From Nocardioides glacieisoli (GTDB lineage: Bacteria > Actinomycetota > Actinomycetes > Propionibacteriales > Nocardioidaceae): a stretch of 64,000 bases of DNA. Shown here piece by piece: positions 29,706-37,811 of this stretch. Location of the stretch: assembly GCF_004137245.1 (NCBI RefSeq), contig NZ_SDWS01000004.1, forward strand, positions 1-64,000, given 5' to 3'. The position numbers and the translations under genes are program-made. Within the stretch, counting starts at the first letter, position 1. Every line of letters begins with the position of its first letter. The notes below the pieces were generated by a model. That model searched no databases, was not told where the DNA came from, and saw only the letters and a program-made list of their open reading frames with translations.

Positions 29706-30436
29706 CCCGGACGGACCTCCCCGCCAGCAGCGACGAGCACCCGCGCACGCGCCTGCTGGGCATCATGCGGCCGATCGCGGTCCAGGTGATGGGTCGGCGC
29801 TGGCCCGTCACCGTCCACGGTGCCGAGCACGTCCCGGCGAGCGGCGGCGTGATCCTCGCGTCCAACCACATCGGCCTGCTCGACGGCCCCCTGCTGGCGA
29901 CGTACGCCCCGCGTCCGGTGCACGCGTTGACCAAGCGGGAGATGTTCGACGGCAGGTTGCGCGGCTTCCTCCGCGGCACCGGGCAGATCCCGCTCGACCG
30001 CTACGCCACCGACCCCGGCGCGATCCGGACCGGCCTCCGGGTGGTGCGCGACGGGGGAGTGCTGGGCATCTTCCCCGAGGGCACGCGGGGTGGCGGCGAC
30101 TTCCGCCGCTTCCACCACGGCGCGGCCTACTTCGCGCTGGTCACGGGCGCTCCGGTCGTCCCAGTGACCCTGATCGGCACGCGGGCTCCCGGCAGCGCGC
30201 GGTCGATCCCGGAGTCGGGTGACGCGATCGACATCGTGTTCGGACGACCGTGGCACACGACACAGCAGCAGTGGCCGCGCACGCGGGAACACGTGGCGGC
30301 CACGTCGGTGTTGTTAAGGGGACACCTGCTGTCCGAGCTGGACAGCGCCCTCTCGCAGACGCGCCGATCCTTGCCCGGGCCCCTTCCTGCGGGACAATCC
30401 GAGGACGACCCCGACACCGGGCTCGTCGAGCAGTGA
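29702..30436 (+). CDS. 1-acyl-sn-glycerol-3-phosphate acyltransferase family protein
   Basis: 244 residues with the PlsC acyltransferase motifs: ASNHIGLLDGP (HxxxxD), RGTGQIPLDR, GIFPEGTRGGG and VPVTLIGTR. It transfers an acyl group to lysophosphatidic acid or a related glycerolipid at the membrane. There is no strong transmembrane helix. Its position between cmk and der is common in actinobacteria. GTG start overlaps the cmk stop by four bases. Confidence 0.9.
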   Translation: MTRTDLPASSDEHPRTRLLGIMRPIAVQVMGRRWPVTVHGAEHVPASGGVILASNHIGLLDGPLLATYAPRPVHALTKREMFDGRLRGFLRGTGQIPLDRYATDPGAIRTGLRVVRDGGVLGIFPEGTRGGGDFRRFHHGAAYFALVTGAPVVPVTLIGTRAPGSARSIPESGDAIDIVFGRPWHTTQQQWPRTREHVAATSVLLRGHLLSELDSALSQTRRSLPGPLPAGQSEDDPDTGLVEQ

Positions 30437-30444
30437 AATGAGCA

Positions 30445-31821
30445 GTGAGCAGCATGAGTGAGTACGACGCCCTCAGCGTGGAGCCGGGTGCCGACGAGCC
30501 GACCGGCCCGACCCCCGTCCTGGCCGTGGTGGGTCGCCCCAACGTCGGCAAGTCGACCCTCGTGAACCGCATCATCGGCCGCCGCGAGGCCGTGGTCGAG
30601 GACCGTCCCGGCGTCACCCGCGACCGGGTCTACTACGACGCCCACTGGGCCGGTCGTGCCTTCACCGTCGTCGACACCGGCGGCTGGGACCCCGACGCGC
30701 GCGGCATGGCCGAGGCGATCCGCGCCCAGGCCGAGGTGGCGGTGACGCTGGCCGACGCCGTGCTCTTCGTCGTCGACGCGATGGTCGGCATCACCGACGC
30801 CGACGAGGCCGTCGTACGCATCCTGCGGGCGTCGGGCAAGCCCGTCGTCCTCGCGGCCAACAAGGTCGACGACCAGCGCACCGAGGCCGAGGCCTATGGT
30901 CTCTGGAACCTCGGCCTGGGCGAGCCCTTCTGCGTCTCCGCCCTCCACGGACGCGGCTCGGGCGACATGCTCGACGCGATCCTCGCCGCGCTGCCCGAGA
31001 CCCCGCAGCAGTCGTTCGAGGAGGTCGGCGGCCCGCGGCGCATCGCGATCGTGGGCAAGCCCAACGTCGGCAAGTCCTCGCTGCTCAACATGCTGGCCAA
31101 GGAGGACCGGGTCGTCGTCGACAACGCCGCCGGCACCACCGTGGACCCGGTCGACGAGCTGATCACGCTGGGCGACACGACCTGGCGCTTCATCGACACC
31201 GCCGGCATCCGCAAGCGGGTCAACCAGGCCTCCGGCCACGAGTACTACGCCTCGCTCCGCACCTCGACCGCGATCGACCGCGCGGAGGTGGCTGTCCTCG
31301 TGCTCGACGGCAGCGAGACCGTCTCCGAGCAGGACATGCGCATCATCCAGACGATCCGCGACGCGGGCCGCGCGATGGTCATCGCGTTCAACAAGTGGGA
31401 CCTCGTCGACGAGGAGCGCCGCTACTACCTCGAGCGCGAGGTCGAGCGGGACCTCGTGCAGCTGAAGTGGGCGCCGCGGATCAACTTCACCGCGCGCACG
31501 GGCTGGCACGTCGACCGGCTGGTGCCGGCGATCGAGAAGGCCCTCGAGGGCTGGGAGACCCGCATCGGGACCGGCGCGCTCAACACGTTCCTCGGCCGCC
31601 TGGTGGCCGAGCACCCCCACCCCGTGCGCAGCGGCAAGCAGGCGAAGATCCTCTTCGCCACGCAGCCGTCGGTCGCGCCGCCGACCTTCGTGCTGTTCAC
31701 CAGCGGCAAGCTGGACGCGTCCTACGAGCGCTTCATCGAGCGGCGCCTGCGCGAGGAGTTCGGCTTCGTCGGCACCCCGATCGTGATCGAGCAGAAGCCG
31801 CGCGAGAAGCGCAAGCGCTAA
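30445..31821 (+). CDS. der: Ribosome biogenesis GTPase Der (EngA)
   Basis: 458 residues with two tandem GTPase domains. First: [36 protein letters not shown]. Second: [42 protein letters not shown]-like domain follows ([35 protein letters not shown]). It assists 50S subunit assembly. Start may be GTG at 30445 or ATG at 30454, differing by three residues. The stop overlaps the convergent peptidase gene by four bases. Confidence 0.95.
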   Translation: MSSMSEYDALSVEPGADEPTGPTPVLAVVGRPNVGKSTLVNRIIGRREAVVEDRPGVTRDRVYYDAHWAGRAFTVVDTGGWDPDARGMAEAIRAQAEVAVTLADAVLFVVDAMVGITDADEAVVRILRASGKPVVLAANKVDDQRTEAEAYGLWNLGLGEPFCVSALHGRGSGDMLDAILAALPETPQQSFEEVGGPRRIAIVGKPNVGKSSLLNMLAKEDRVVVDNAAGTTVDPVDELITLGDTTWRFIDTAGIRKRVNQASGHEYYASLRTSTAIDRAEVAVLVLDGSETVSEQDMRIIQTIRDAGRAMVIAFNKWDLVDEERRYYLEREVERDLVQLKWAPRINFTARTGWHVDRLVPAIEKALEGWETRIGTGALNTFLGRLVAEHPHPVRSGKQAKILFATQPSVAPPTFVLFTSGKLDASYERFIERRLREEFGFVGTPIVIEQKPREKRKR

Positions 31822-32489
31822 GGGGCGAGGCCGCTCGCCCGGAGCCAGTCCATCGGATCGATGGGGCTGCCGGCGGCCGGGCGCACCTCGAGGTGGAGGT
31901 GCGGGCCGGTGGAGTTGCCGGTCGAGCCGACGGTGCCGATCGGGTCGGCCACGTCGACGGCCTGGCCGGTGTAGACCGACACGTCGTCCTGGTGGCAGTA
32001 CCAGACCTCGGTGCCGTCGGGCAGCGTGACGATGGTGCGCAGTCCGTAGGGGCCGGCGTACGCGATCTCGGTGACCACACCGGCGGCCACGGCGACGATC
32101 TGGTCACCGACGTACGACCCGAAGTCCTGGCCACCGTGCTCGGCCTCCCACAGCGGACCGGTGAGCCCGAAGCCTGCGGAGACGGAGTACGACGCCAGCG
32201 GCAGCACGGCGACGACCTCGGCGGGATCGCCGTGGTAGCCGTACTGCGCCAGGACCGCCTTGCGGCCGACGAGGGCGCGGTCGCGCGCGTCGGCCCGGCG
32301 GAAGAGCGAGCTGAGGCTCTGCTGGCGCTCGTGCACCTGGCGCGCGAGCTCGACGGCGTCGGCCGGGCGGCTGGTCTCGCGGACCACCGTGTCGCGCACG
32401 GCTGCATCGGCGCGCGGCGCAGCCAGGTTGAGGCTGGCGGCGACAGCAACGACTGCCACCGCCACTCCGGCACGGCGCGGTAGGAACAC
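31818..32489 (-). CDS. Secreted M23 family metallopeptidase
   Basis: 223 residues from the GTG at 32489, chosen because it gives a typical signal peptide ([20 protein letters not shown] then APRADA) and a G-rich Shine-Dalgarno-like run lies eight bases upstream; an ATG at 32621 would add 44 polar residues before it. A helical stretch ([20 protein letters not shown]) precedes the LytM/M23 domain with HGGQDFG and HLHLEVRPA zinc motifs. It likely cleaves peptidoglycan peptides outside the cell. Convergent with der. Confidence 0.88.
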   Translation of the reverse strand: MFLPRRAGVAVAVVAVAASLNLAAPRADAAVRDTVVRETSRPADAVELARQVHERQQSLSSLFRRADARDRALVGRKAVLAQYGYHGDPAEVVAVLPLASYSVSAGFGLTGPLWEAEHGGQDFGSYVGDQIVAVAAGVVTEIAYAGPYGLRTIVTLPDGTEVWYCHQDDVSVYTGQAVDVADPIGTVGSTGNSTGPHLHLEVRPAAGSPIDPMDWLRASGLAP

Positions 32490-32681
32490 GGAACTAGCCC
32501 CCCACAGGTTGAGGTTTCGATCCTCCGTGGGAGTGCCGTTCGGTGCATGCGCTTTGCGGGCAAATGGCCCACTCGGGCCAGACGAGGTGACCGTTCGGCG
32601 GGTGGGGTGGGTCGATTCCATGGCCACGATGGGGCTGCGGTAGTGTTCCCCTCGCTCCACTGGCCTCGCGCCGGGGGCATT

Positions 32682-32755
<74 letters not shown>

Positions 32756-32760
32756 CCGAG

Positions 32761-32802
32761 CAACCGCCCCTGATCTGCGGAGACGCAGATCAGGGGCGGT
32801 TG
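32761..32802 (+). terminator. tRNA-Pro terminator, 19-bp perfect hairpin
   Basis: The arms at 32761-32779 and 32784-32802 are perfectly complementary over 19 bases around a GAGA (GNRA) loop. It begins five bases after the tRNA. No long T run follows. Confidence 0.85.
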
Positions 32803-32854
32803 TGCTCAACGGCTCGACTCAGAGCGCAGGCTCGCTGACTGTTCGTGCAGCGAC

Positions 32855-33250
32855 TCAGGGGCGCCGGGCCTGTCCGGCAAGCTGGTGCAGGCCACGGACG
32901 ATCGCGCTGGTGAAGCCACCGACCTCGACGTCGGTCTGCATGGCCAGCACAGCGAGACCGGCTTCGTTGTCCGTCAACGCCCGCCGCGCCGCCCGTCCGG
33001 TGACGACCTCGACTCGTCGGTCGGGAGCGTCGACCGCGATCAGGACGCTGTTGTCAGGATCGACCAACGCCGAGTGCAGTCGGTTGGCGAACTGGCGAGG
33101 ATCACCGTCGGACGCCCCGACGAAGACGGAGAACGTGAATCCGGAGACAGCCTCGGCGTCGTGGATCGCGCGCTCGACGTGCTGTCGCTCTGCATCGTGG
33201 ATGAGCTCACCGGCGGACATGTGTCTGACTTCCTGCTCGGGGGTGGACAA
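32855..33250 (-). CDS. DUF5130 / TPM-like domain protein
   Basis: 131 residues. Segments FTFSVFVGASDGDPRQFANRLHSAL, NSVLIAVDAPDRRVEVVTG and AMQTDVEVGGFTSAIVRGLHQLAG fit the actinobacterial DUF5130 family, related to TPM domains. No signal peptide or membrane helix is seen, so it is likely cytoplasmic. The opposite strand is also open here but lacks any family features. The start may be the ATG at 33250 or one at 33220 (MSAGELIHDAER). Function unknown. Confidence 0.68.
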   Translation of the reverse strand: MSTPEQEVRHMSAGELIHDAERQHVERAIHDAEAVSGFTFSVFVGASDGDPRQFANRLHSALVDPDNSVLIAVDAPDRRVEVVTGRAARRALTDNEAGLAVLAMQTDVEVGGFTSAIVRGLHQLAGQARRP

Positions 33251-33295
33251 AGCGTTCCGGGCCGCTGTGTGTATGTGGGTGGTCCGGGCGGACGA

Positions 33296-33448
33296 TCAGC
33301 CGCGCCGCCCGATCACGGGGGAGTAGCGGTAGCCGAGCTCGTCGTGGGGCTGGCTGCGGAGTGAGGCGCCGGCGAACGAGTCGCGACTGGCGAATCGGGC
33401 CAACGCAAGCAGGACGAGGAAGACGAGGAAGACGGCGACGAGGGTCAT
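33296..33448 (-). CDS. Small single-pass membrane protein (50 aa)
   Basis: 50 residues beginning MTLVAVFLVFLVLLALARFASRD, a single transmembrane helix, with a basic soluble tail ending VIGRRG. The ATG at 33448 has GAAGGACC a suitable distance upstream. It lies 45 bases upstream of the DUF5130 gene on the same strand, so the two are probably one operon. No known family was recognised. Confidence 0.6.
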   Translation of the reverse strand: MTLVAVFLVFLVLLALARFASRDSFAGASLRSQPHDELGYRYSPVIGRRG

Positions 33449-33625
33449 GGCAGGTCCTTCGGTGCGAGTCCCCGCCGGGAAGCGGGAAGTGGTCTCGCAA
33501 TACAAAACGTTATGCGTAGCGGTTCTATTCCGACGGCGCCCGCTCTGGGACGCGAGCTTCGCGTGAGTGCGGTGGCCGCCAGGCGCAGGGCGTGGGGCGC
33601 CCCGTTGCAGCTGTCTGCTGCTGCT

Positions 33626-33665
33626 TTGGAACTGTCAGGAGACATGCGATACGCTGTACGTATCG
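33626..33665 (+). promoter_or_regulatory. Promoter with overlapping operator-like palindrome
   Basis: TTGGAA (33626-33631) and TACGCT (33650-33655) form a -35/-10 pair with 18-base spacing. The palindrome CGATACG-CTGTA-CGTATCG (33647-33665) sits on the -10 element, the usual geometry of a repressor site. It precedes the two small membrane genes at 33713 and 33886. Confidence 0.55.
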
Positions 33666-33712
33666 AAATCAAGGACAAGGCGGTTCTACCGTCTTGGAGA
33701 GGAGTGGGTGAC

Positions 33713-33889
33713 ATGCCCAGCGGGGAGATCGTGGCGTTCATCGTGTTCGCGCTGGTGGCAGGCGGGCTGTCGATGGGAGGCGTGACCCTGGTCTACTTCC
33801 TGGACAAGTGGCGGAACGATTCGCACGAGCGCCCCGGAGTCGCCGACCACGAGAGTCGCAGGGCCAGCCCGTTCGACCAGGCAGCGTGA
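33713..33889 (+). CDS. Small membrane protein (58 aa)
   Basis: 58 residues: MPSGEIVAFIVFALVAGGLS followed by MGGVTLVYFLDKW gives one or two membrane helices, then a short charged tail. GGAGAGGAGT lies about ten bases upstream of the ATG. The stop overlaps the GTG of the next gene by four bases, so the two small proteins are translationally coupled. No family recognised. Confidence 0.62.
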   Translation: MPSGEIVAFIVFALVAGGLSMGGVTLVYFLDKWRNDSHERPGVADHESRRASPFDQAA

Positions 33890-34113
33890 TCGACATGCAC
33901 CCCGTGATGGTTCTGGTGGCCTTTGCCATTGCAGCGGTCACCACCTACGGCCTGGTGCTGGCCGCGCTCACCGCCACGTCGGTCCTGCCGCGCGAGAGTC
34001 GGGACGACGTCCCGGACGATCCGCGTGACGAACCGGTTCCTGTTCCGGACGTGGACGCTGGCTCGCCGCTGCCGCCTTGGGTGTCCGCGAGGAACGACCT
34101 CATCCGCCACTAG
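33886..34113 (+). CDS. Small membrane protein (75 aa)
   Basis: 75 residues with a single N-terminal helix (MVLVAFAIAAVTTYGLVLAALTA) and an acidic, Pro-rich soluble tail (RESRDDVPDDPRDEPVPVPDVD). GTG start overlapping the previous stop; an ATG three codons later is possible. A hairpin at 34126-34151 follows. Function unknown; probably works with its partner in the membrane. Confidence 0.58.
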   Translation: MIDMHPVMVLVAFAIAAVTTYGLVLAALTATSVLPRESRDDVPDDPRDEPVPVPDVDAGSPLPPWVSARNDLIRH

Positions 34114-34125
34114 GAGTGCTCCCGT

Positions 34126-34151
34126 CGACGTCCGCTTGCGGCCGGACGTCG
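34126..34151 (+). terminator. Hairpin after small membrane gene pair
   Basis: CGACGTCCG and CGGACGTCG form a 9-bp stem with an 8-base loop, 13 bases after the stop at 34113. Confidence 0.5.
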
Positions 34152-34233
34152 CGTGCACCCTGGGGCGCTCCAGGTGACGCCCACATTCGTCCGGCCCGAG
34201 TGTGTCGCACCCGCGGATCCCGAGGCTCCACCG

Positions 34234-34275
34234 ATGCCTATCGCACGGACGCGTCTGTGCCGGAGGCATAGGCAT
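34234..34275 (-). terminator. Long imperfect hairpin spanning the end of the fusion gene
   Basis: ATGCCTAT (34234) pairs with ATAGGCAT (34268), with a second inner stem GCAC/GTGC around GACGCGTC. It includes the last codons and stop of the reverse-strand gene and may end that operon; an inverted repeat inside coding sequence could also be incidental. Confidence 0.35.
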
Positions 34276-35407
34276 GGCTGGCGGTGACGATGCCCAGAAC
34301 GGTGACGAACTCGTCCTCGTCCCGTGGGCCGTAGACCATCATGAAGCCGGGGGAGAGCCGGGTCCCTGCCCACATGTGGGGTCTGCCCCAGCCCTTGGCC
34401 GACACGTCGGCGGCCATGTCGGGTGGCAGCGCCACGTGCAAGGAGCCGTCGTGGTCCGGGTGCAGGTGGGCGAACTCCCCGACCTGTGGCACGAGGAAGG
34501 CCTGCTGGTCGTCGGACCCCTCGTGCAGGGCGAAGCCGCGCGCACCCGGCACCGAAATGCGAGATGGCCCCACCTCGACGCCGGCGAGGGCGCGGATCGC
34601 CTCCATGAGGCGCTCCTGCAGATGGGCGGGGGAGCTCTGGGTCTCCTGCTGCTGCGGGATCGTCCAGCTCACCTCGGGCCGCGGTCCGGACCGCTCCGGC
34701 AGCTCGCCGTCGTGCAGCGTCGGCCATGTCACCTGCGCCGTTGGTGCGGCGGGCGCAGCGCCGTGGTGGTCGATGAAGGCGAGCCGGTGGGCGATCCACT
34801 CGCCGAGGTGGCGGATGCTGGAGCGGGTGAGCTGGTGGCCGCCGGGCTGGCGCTGGACGACCGCGGGGGCGCCGGACTCGGACAGCAGGTAGTCCCAGGT
34901 CCGGTCGAGGAGCTCACGAGGGATGACGTGGTCGCCGTCGCCCTGGGCCACGAAGACGGGCAGGTGTGCAAGTCGCCCGGGACCGACGACGAGTCCGGCG
35001 TCGAAGGGAAGGGTGCCGTACAGGATGGCGGCTCCGGAGTACCGGATGGGGTCGTCGAGCACGAGGCCGCCGGCGAAGGCAGCGCCTCCGCTGAAGCCGA
35101 CGAGAATCACCGGCCGCCCGGCCGGAGCGACCTCGTCGAGCCAGGTGCGGAACCAGTCCATGGTGCTGCGGAGCGATCCCGCGATCGGGCGACCGATGCC
35201 GCGGTTGGCGAACCACGCGAAGCCGCCGCCCTCGGCGATCGGCGCCCGGACCGCCGCGTACGCGGGCCCGGACGGCAGGTGCGGAGCGAGGCCGAGGATC
35301 TCGCGCTCGTCCGACCCGCGGCCGTGCAGCAGCACGACGAGCGGAGCCGTCGGGTCGGTGGAGCCGTACGTCGCGGTGATGGGCGCCGCGACGGCGGCGA
35401 TCGTCAT
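34238..35407 (-). CDS. Alpha/beta hydrolase fused to a luciferase-like (DUF5519) domain
   Basis: 389 residues in two parts. Residues ~1-220 are a phospholipase/carboxylesterase-type alpha/beta hydrolase: LVVLLHGRGSDE, nucleophile elbow LVGFSGGAAFAG, catalytic Asp in VAQGDGDHVIP and His in PGGHQL. After a Pro/Gln linker, residues ~258-385 resemble the luciferase-named DUF5519 domain (GVEVGPSRISVPGARGFALHEG, EFAHLHPDHDGSLHVALP, GWGRPHMW). The second domain is an isomerase/oxygenase-unrelated fold of unknown chemistry often found alone. The gene overlaps the VOC gene by four bases. The fusion is unusual and its substrate is unknown. Confidence 0.78.
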   Translation of the reverse strand: MTIAAVAAPITATYGSTDPTAPLVVLLHGRGSDEREILGLAPHLPSGPAYAAVRAPIAEGGGFAWFANRGIGRPIAGSLRSTMDWFRTWLDEVAPAGRPVILVGFSGGAAFAGGLVLDDPIRYSGAAILYGTLPFDAGLVVGPGRLAHLPVFVAQGDGDHVIPRELLDRTWDYLLSESGAPAVVQRQPGGHQLTRSSIRHLGEWIAHRLAFIDHHGAAPAAPTAQVTWPTLHDGELPERSGPRPEVSWTIPQQQETQSSPAHLQERLMEAIRALAGVEVGPSRISVPGARGFALHEGSDDQQAFLVPQVGEFAHLHPDHDGSLHVALPPDMAADVSAKGWGRPHMWAGTRLSPGFMMVYGPRDEDEFVTVLGIVTASHAYASGTDASVR

Positions 35408-35913
35408 GACGCGTCCACCGGGACGAGCTCAGCCGCGGTCCGGACGCCGCCCCATCGGGCGACGTCGCCCGGGAGGTCGAGCCGGTCGATCGGAGCGGCG
35501 TTCTCGTAGTCGCCCCAGTGGGCCTTGGGCAGCATCCACATCACCTCGAACTCGTTGCCGTCGGGGTCCTTGCCGTAGATGCTCTTGGTGGCGCCGTGGC
35601 TGGACTCGCCGGTGTAGGCGTCGAGATCGGCCAGGGTGAGTCGCGCCTGTTCGAGCTCGTCGATGGTGTCGACCTGCCAGGCCAGGTGGTAGAGACCGAG
35701 GCCACCGCGGGGTCGCGGCGGCTGGTCGCCGACGCCGAAGAGGCCGAGGTCGTGGTGGTTTCCCGAGCGCGGCAACCGGAGGAATGCGGCGTTCGCACGA
35801 GGCTCACGCGCCATGACCGTCATGCCGAACGCCTGGGAGTAGAACGTGATGCTCTGCTCGAGGTCGGCAACGAACAGCACGGCATGGTTGAGACGGACGG
35901 CATTGACGGTCAT
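35404..35913 (-). CDS. VOC family (glyoxalase/dioxygenase-like) protein
   Basis: 169 residues in the vicinal oxygen chelate fold: LNHAVLFVADLEQSITFYSQAFGM at the start, LGLYHLAWQVDTIDEL in the middle and YGKDPDGNEFEVMW at the end. The His and Glu residues suited to a metal site are present (NHAV, YHLAW, NEFEV). It resembles catechol-2,3-dioxygenase or glyoxalase relatives; the real substrate is open. Overlap with the downstream fusion gene indicates one operon. Confidence 0.85.
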   Translation of the reverse strand: MTVNAVRLNHAVLFVADLEQSITFYSQAFGMTVMAREPRANAAFLRLPRSGNHHDLGLFGVGDQPPRPRGGLGLYHLAWQVDTIDELEQARLTLADLDAYTGESSHGATKSIYGKDPDGNEFEVMWMLPKAHWGDYENAAPIDRLDLPGDVARWGGVRTAAELVPVDAS

Positions 35914-35975
35914 GGTGCGCTTCCTTCTTCTTGGTGGGGCGGTGCAGGGGGTGGTCGGTCCGGTGGCGACGAGAG

Positions 35976-36551
35976 TCAGGCGATGACGCCGAAACCGCCG
36001 GTCCAGGAGACCTTCTCGTTGGCGGCGAGGGTGAGCTGCAGGAAGCCGAGGGCCTCGAGCTCGCGGGCGCGCTTGAGGGCGCCGGCGTCGATGGCGTTCA
36101 GGCCGCCGGAGGTCACGATGCCGGCCAGGACGGACTTGGCGTCGCTGTCGTCGCCGGCGATCAGGACGGTGGTGGTCAGGGGGCCGACCGTGCCGGCAGC
36201 GAGGGTTCCGGCGAACGTGGTGTTGAACGCCTTCAGCACGCGCGACTGCGGAAGAGCGGCGGCGATCTCGGCGGCGGCGGAGCTGTCGGCGGGCACGACG
36301 AGGGAGTCGAAGGTCTCGAAGTTCAGCGGGTTGGTGATGTCGACGACGATCTTGCCGGCAAGCTGGTCGCCACGCAGCGCGACGACGGCGCTGACGGCGG
36401 GGTAGGGGACTGCGAGGACGACGACGTCGCCTCTCACCGCGGTGTCGAGGTCGTTCTCGCCGAGCTGCTGGACGCTGTGGCCGCCCTTGGCCGCGACTGC
36501 GGCGATGGCCTGGCCCATGTTGCCGGTGCCGAGGATCGAGAGGTTCGTCAT
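35976..36551 (-). CDS. NADPH-dependent F420 reductase-like Rossmann protein
   Basis: 191 residues beginning MTNLSILGTGNMGQAIAAVAAKGGH, a dinucleotide-binding GxGxxG loop, followed by VVVLAVPYPAV, IVVDITNPLN and VLKAFNTTFA, the pattern of F420H2:NADP oxidoreductase (Fno) relatives. Many such proteins in actinobacteria use NADPH but are not shown to use F420. It lies 62 bases upstream of the VOC gene on the same strand and is divergent from a MarR gene, suggesting a shared regulated promoter. Confidence 0.82.
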   Translation of the reverse strand: MTNLSILGTGNMGQAIAAVAAKGGHSVQQLGENDLDTAVRGDVVVLAVPYPAVSAVVALRGDQLAGKIVVDITNPLNFETFDSLVVPADSSAAAEIAAALPQSRVLKAFNTTFAGTLAAGTVGPLTTTVLIAGDDSDAKSVLAGIVTSGGLNAIDAGALKRARELEALGFLQLTLAANEKVSWTGGFGVIA

Positions 36552-36609
36552 GGAGTGCTCCTAGGAGTTCTGTGGATCGTACGGATTGGTTGTTGCTACA
36601 AGTAACACC

Positions 36610-36649
36610 CTACACGGTGTAGTTGTCGCGTCAACTATTCGGCTACGCT
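36610..36649. promoter_or_regulatory. MarR-type operator and marR promoter
   Basis: CTACAC-G-GTGTAG (36610-36622) is a perfect 13-base inverted repeat in the 104-base gap between the divergent reductase and MarR genes. A TACGCT -10-like hexamer (36644-36649) lies six bases before the MarR ATG. A second weaker dyad, TTGCTACAA, is nearby at about 36591-36599. Confidence 0.5.
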
Positions 36650-36655
36650 GTGCCC

Positions 36656-37192
36656 ATGGAAACAAGATGGCTCGACCCGACCGAGCGTGAGGCGTGGCTG
36701 CGGTTGGTGGCCGTGGTCGAGCTGTTGCCCGGTGTCCTGGACGGACAGCTGCGCTCGTCAGCCGGGTTGACGCACTTCGAGTACTTCGTGCTCGCGATGT
36801 TGTCGGAGGCGCCCGAGCGCACGATGCGGATGACGTCGCTGGCGCAGCGCACGAACGCGACCCTTCCTCGGCTGTCGCACGTCGTTCGACGGCTCGAGGA
36901 ACGCCGCCTCGTCGAGCGGGTGCCGTGTCCTGAGGACGGCCGGGCTACCAACGCGCTGCTCACGGAGGCAGGATGGGATGTCGTGGTCGGCGCGGCTCCC
37001 GGGCATGTGGACACCGTGCGGGCCTCTGTCGTGGACGCCCTCTCTCGCTCGCAGCTCGAGCAGCTCCGTGACATCGGCGATGCGCTGCTGGCCAGGCTCG
37101 ACCCCGACGGGCGGATGTCCGCGCTGTACGACCCCGAGCGCGACACTGAGCGCCCCGTCCCGGACCGTCACGGGGCGCCGCGCGGCTCCTGA
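36656..37192 (+). CDS. MarR family transcriptional regulator
   Basis: 178 residues with a winged helix-turn-helix: THFEYFVLAMLSEAPERTMRMTSLAQRTNATLPRLSHVVRRLEERRLVERV, then CPEDGRATNALLTEAGW (wing) and long dimerisation helices. It is expected to repress the divergent reductase/VOC/fusion operon through the palindrome between them and to respond to a small phenolic or oxidant ligand (family behaviour). No Cys pair typical of oxidant-sensing OhrR is visible apart from one Cys. The 3' end overlaps mnhG by 25 bases. Confidence 0.88.
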   Translation: METRWLDPTEREAWLRLVAVVELLPGVLDGQLRSSAGLTHFEYFVLAMLSEAPERTMRMTSLAQRTNATLPRLSHVVRRLEERRLVERVPCPEDGRATNALLTEAGWDVVVGAAPGHVDTVRASVVDALSRSQLEQLRDIGDALLARLDPDGRMSALYDPERDTERPVPDRHGAPRGS

Positions 37193-37536
37193 TGGTCTGA
37201 CGCCACACGGTCGAGGTCGTTGACGACGAGCAGCTCTTCACGGACCTGCCCGGCACGGATCGACGCGCGCCCCATCATGTGGTTGGCGACCGGGGTGGTG
37301 AGCAGCTGGAAGAGAGCTACCAGCACGAGGATGCCGATCGCCCCAGGCTCCCGGAGTCGGAAGCCCAGTCCGATCAGGACGAGCCACAGCCCGAGCACCT
37401 GAGGCTTGGTGGCAGCGTGCATCCGGCTGAGCAGGTCGGGGAGCCGAAGGATGCCGATCGCGGCGATCAGTGCCAGGAACGCGCCGACGAGGAAGCAGGC
37501 GCCAGCGATGGCGTCGGCCGCCTGTGCCCAGCTCAT
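37168..37536 (-). CDS. mnhG: Mrp-type Na+/H+ antiporter subunit G
   Basis: 122 residues with three membrane helices and the MnhG motif ILRLPDLLSRMHAATKPQVLG. Last gene of the antiporter operon, overlapping mnhF by four bases. It helps assemble the multisubunit Na+(K+)/H+ exchanger. Confidence 0.92.
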   Translation of the reverse strand: MSWAQAADAIAGACFLVGAFLALIAAIGILRLPDLLSRMHAATKPQVLGLWLVLIGLGFRLREPGAIGILVLVALFQLLTTPVANHMMGRASIRAGQVREELLVVNDLDRVASDHQEPRGAP

Positions 37537-37811
37537 GGCCGCTCCGCGTCGATGTCGTCACTGCCATGGGTGAAGCGCGCGACGCCCACGGAGCCGACGA
37601 ACCCGAGGAGCGTGAGCACCAACAGGACAGGCAAGGTGTGGATGTGCCGGTTCAGTGCAGCCTCGAGCGCAAGAGCGCAGATGGCGATGGCTACGAGCAT
37701 GTCGAGCGCAACTGCTCGGTCCAGCAACGTCGGACCCTTGGTCATCCGCGCGACGGTGCACACCGCCGCGACCGTCAGGATCACCGCGCAGACGAGGAGT
37801 ACGACGGTCAT
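37533..37811 (-). CDS. mnhF: Mrp-type Na+/H+ antiporter subunit F
   Basis: 92 residues, three helices, with RMTKGPTLLDRAVALDML, the MnhF signature. Overlaps both neighbours by four bases (ATGA-type junctions), so expression is coupled with mnhE and mnhG. Confidence 0.92.
   Translation of the reverse strand: MTVVLLVCAVILTVAAVCTVARMTKGPTLLDRAVALDMLVAIAICALALEAALNRHIHTLPVLLVLTLLGFVGSVGVARFTHGSDDIDAERP

Noticed and set aside
32885..33364. A 159-codon forward ORF over the DUF5130 gene
   Set aside because: Its translation has no recognisable domain; the reverse strand carries a clear DUF5130-like sequence.
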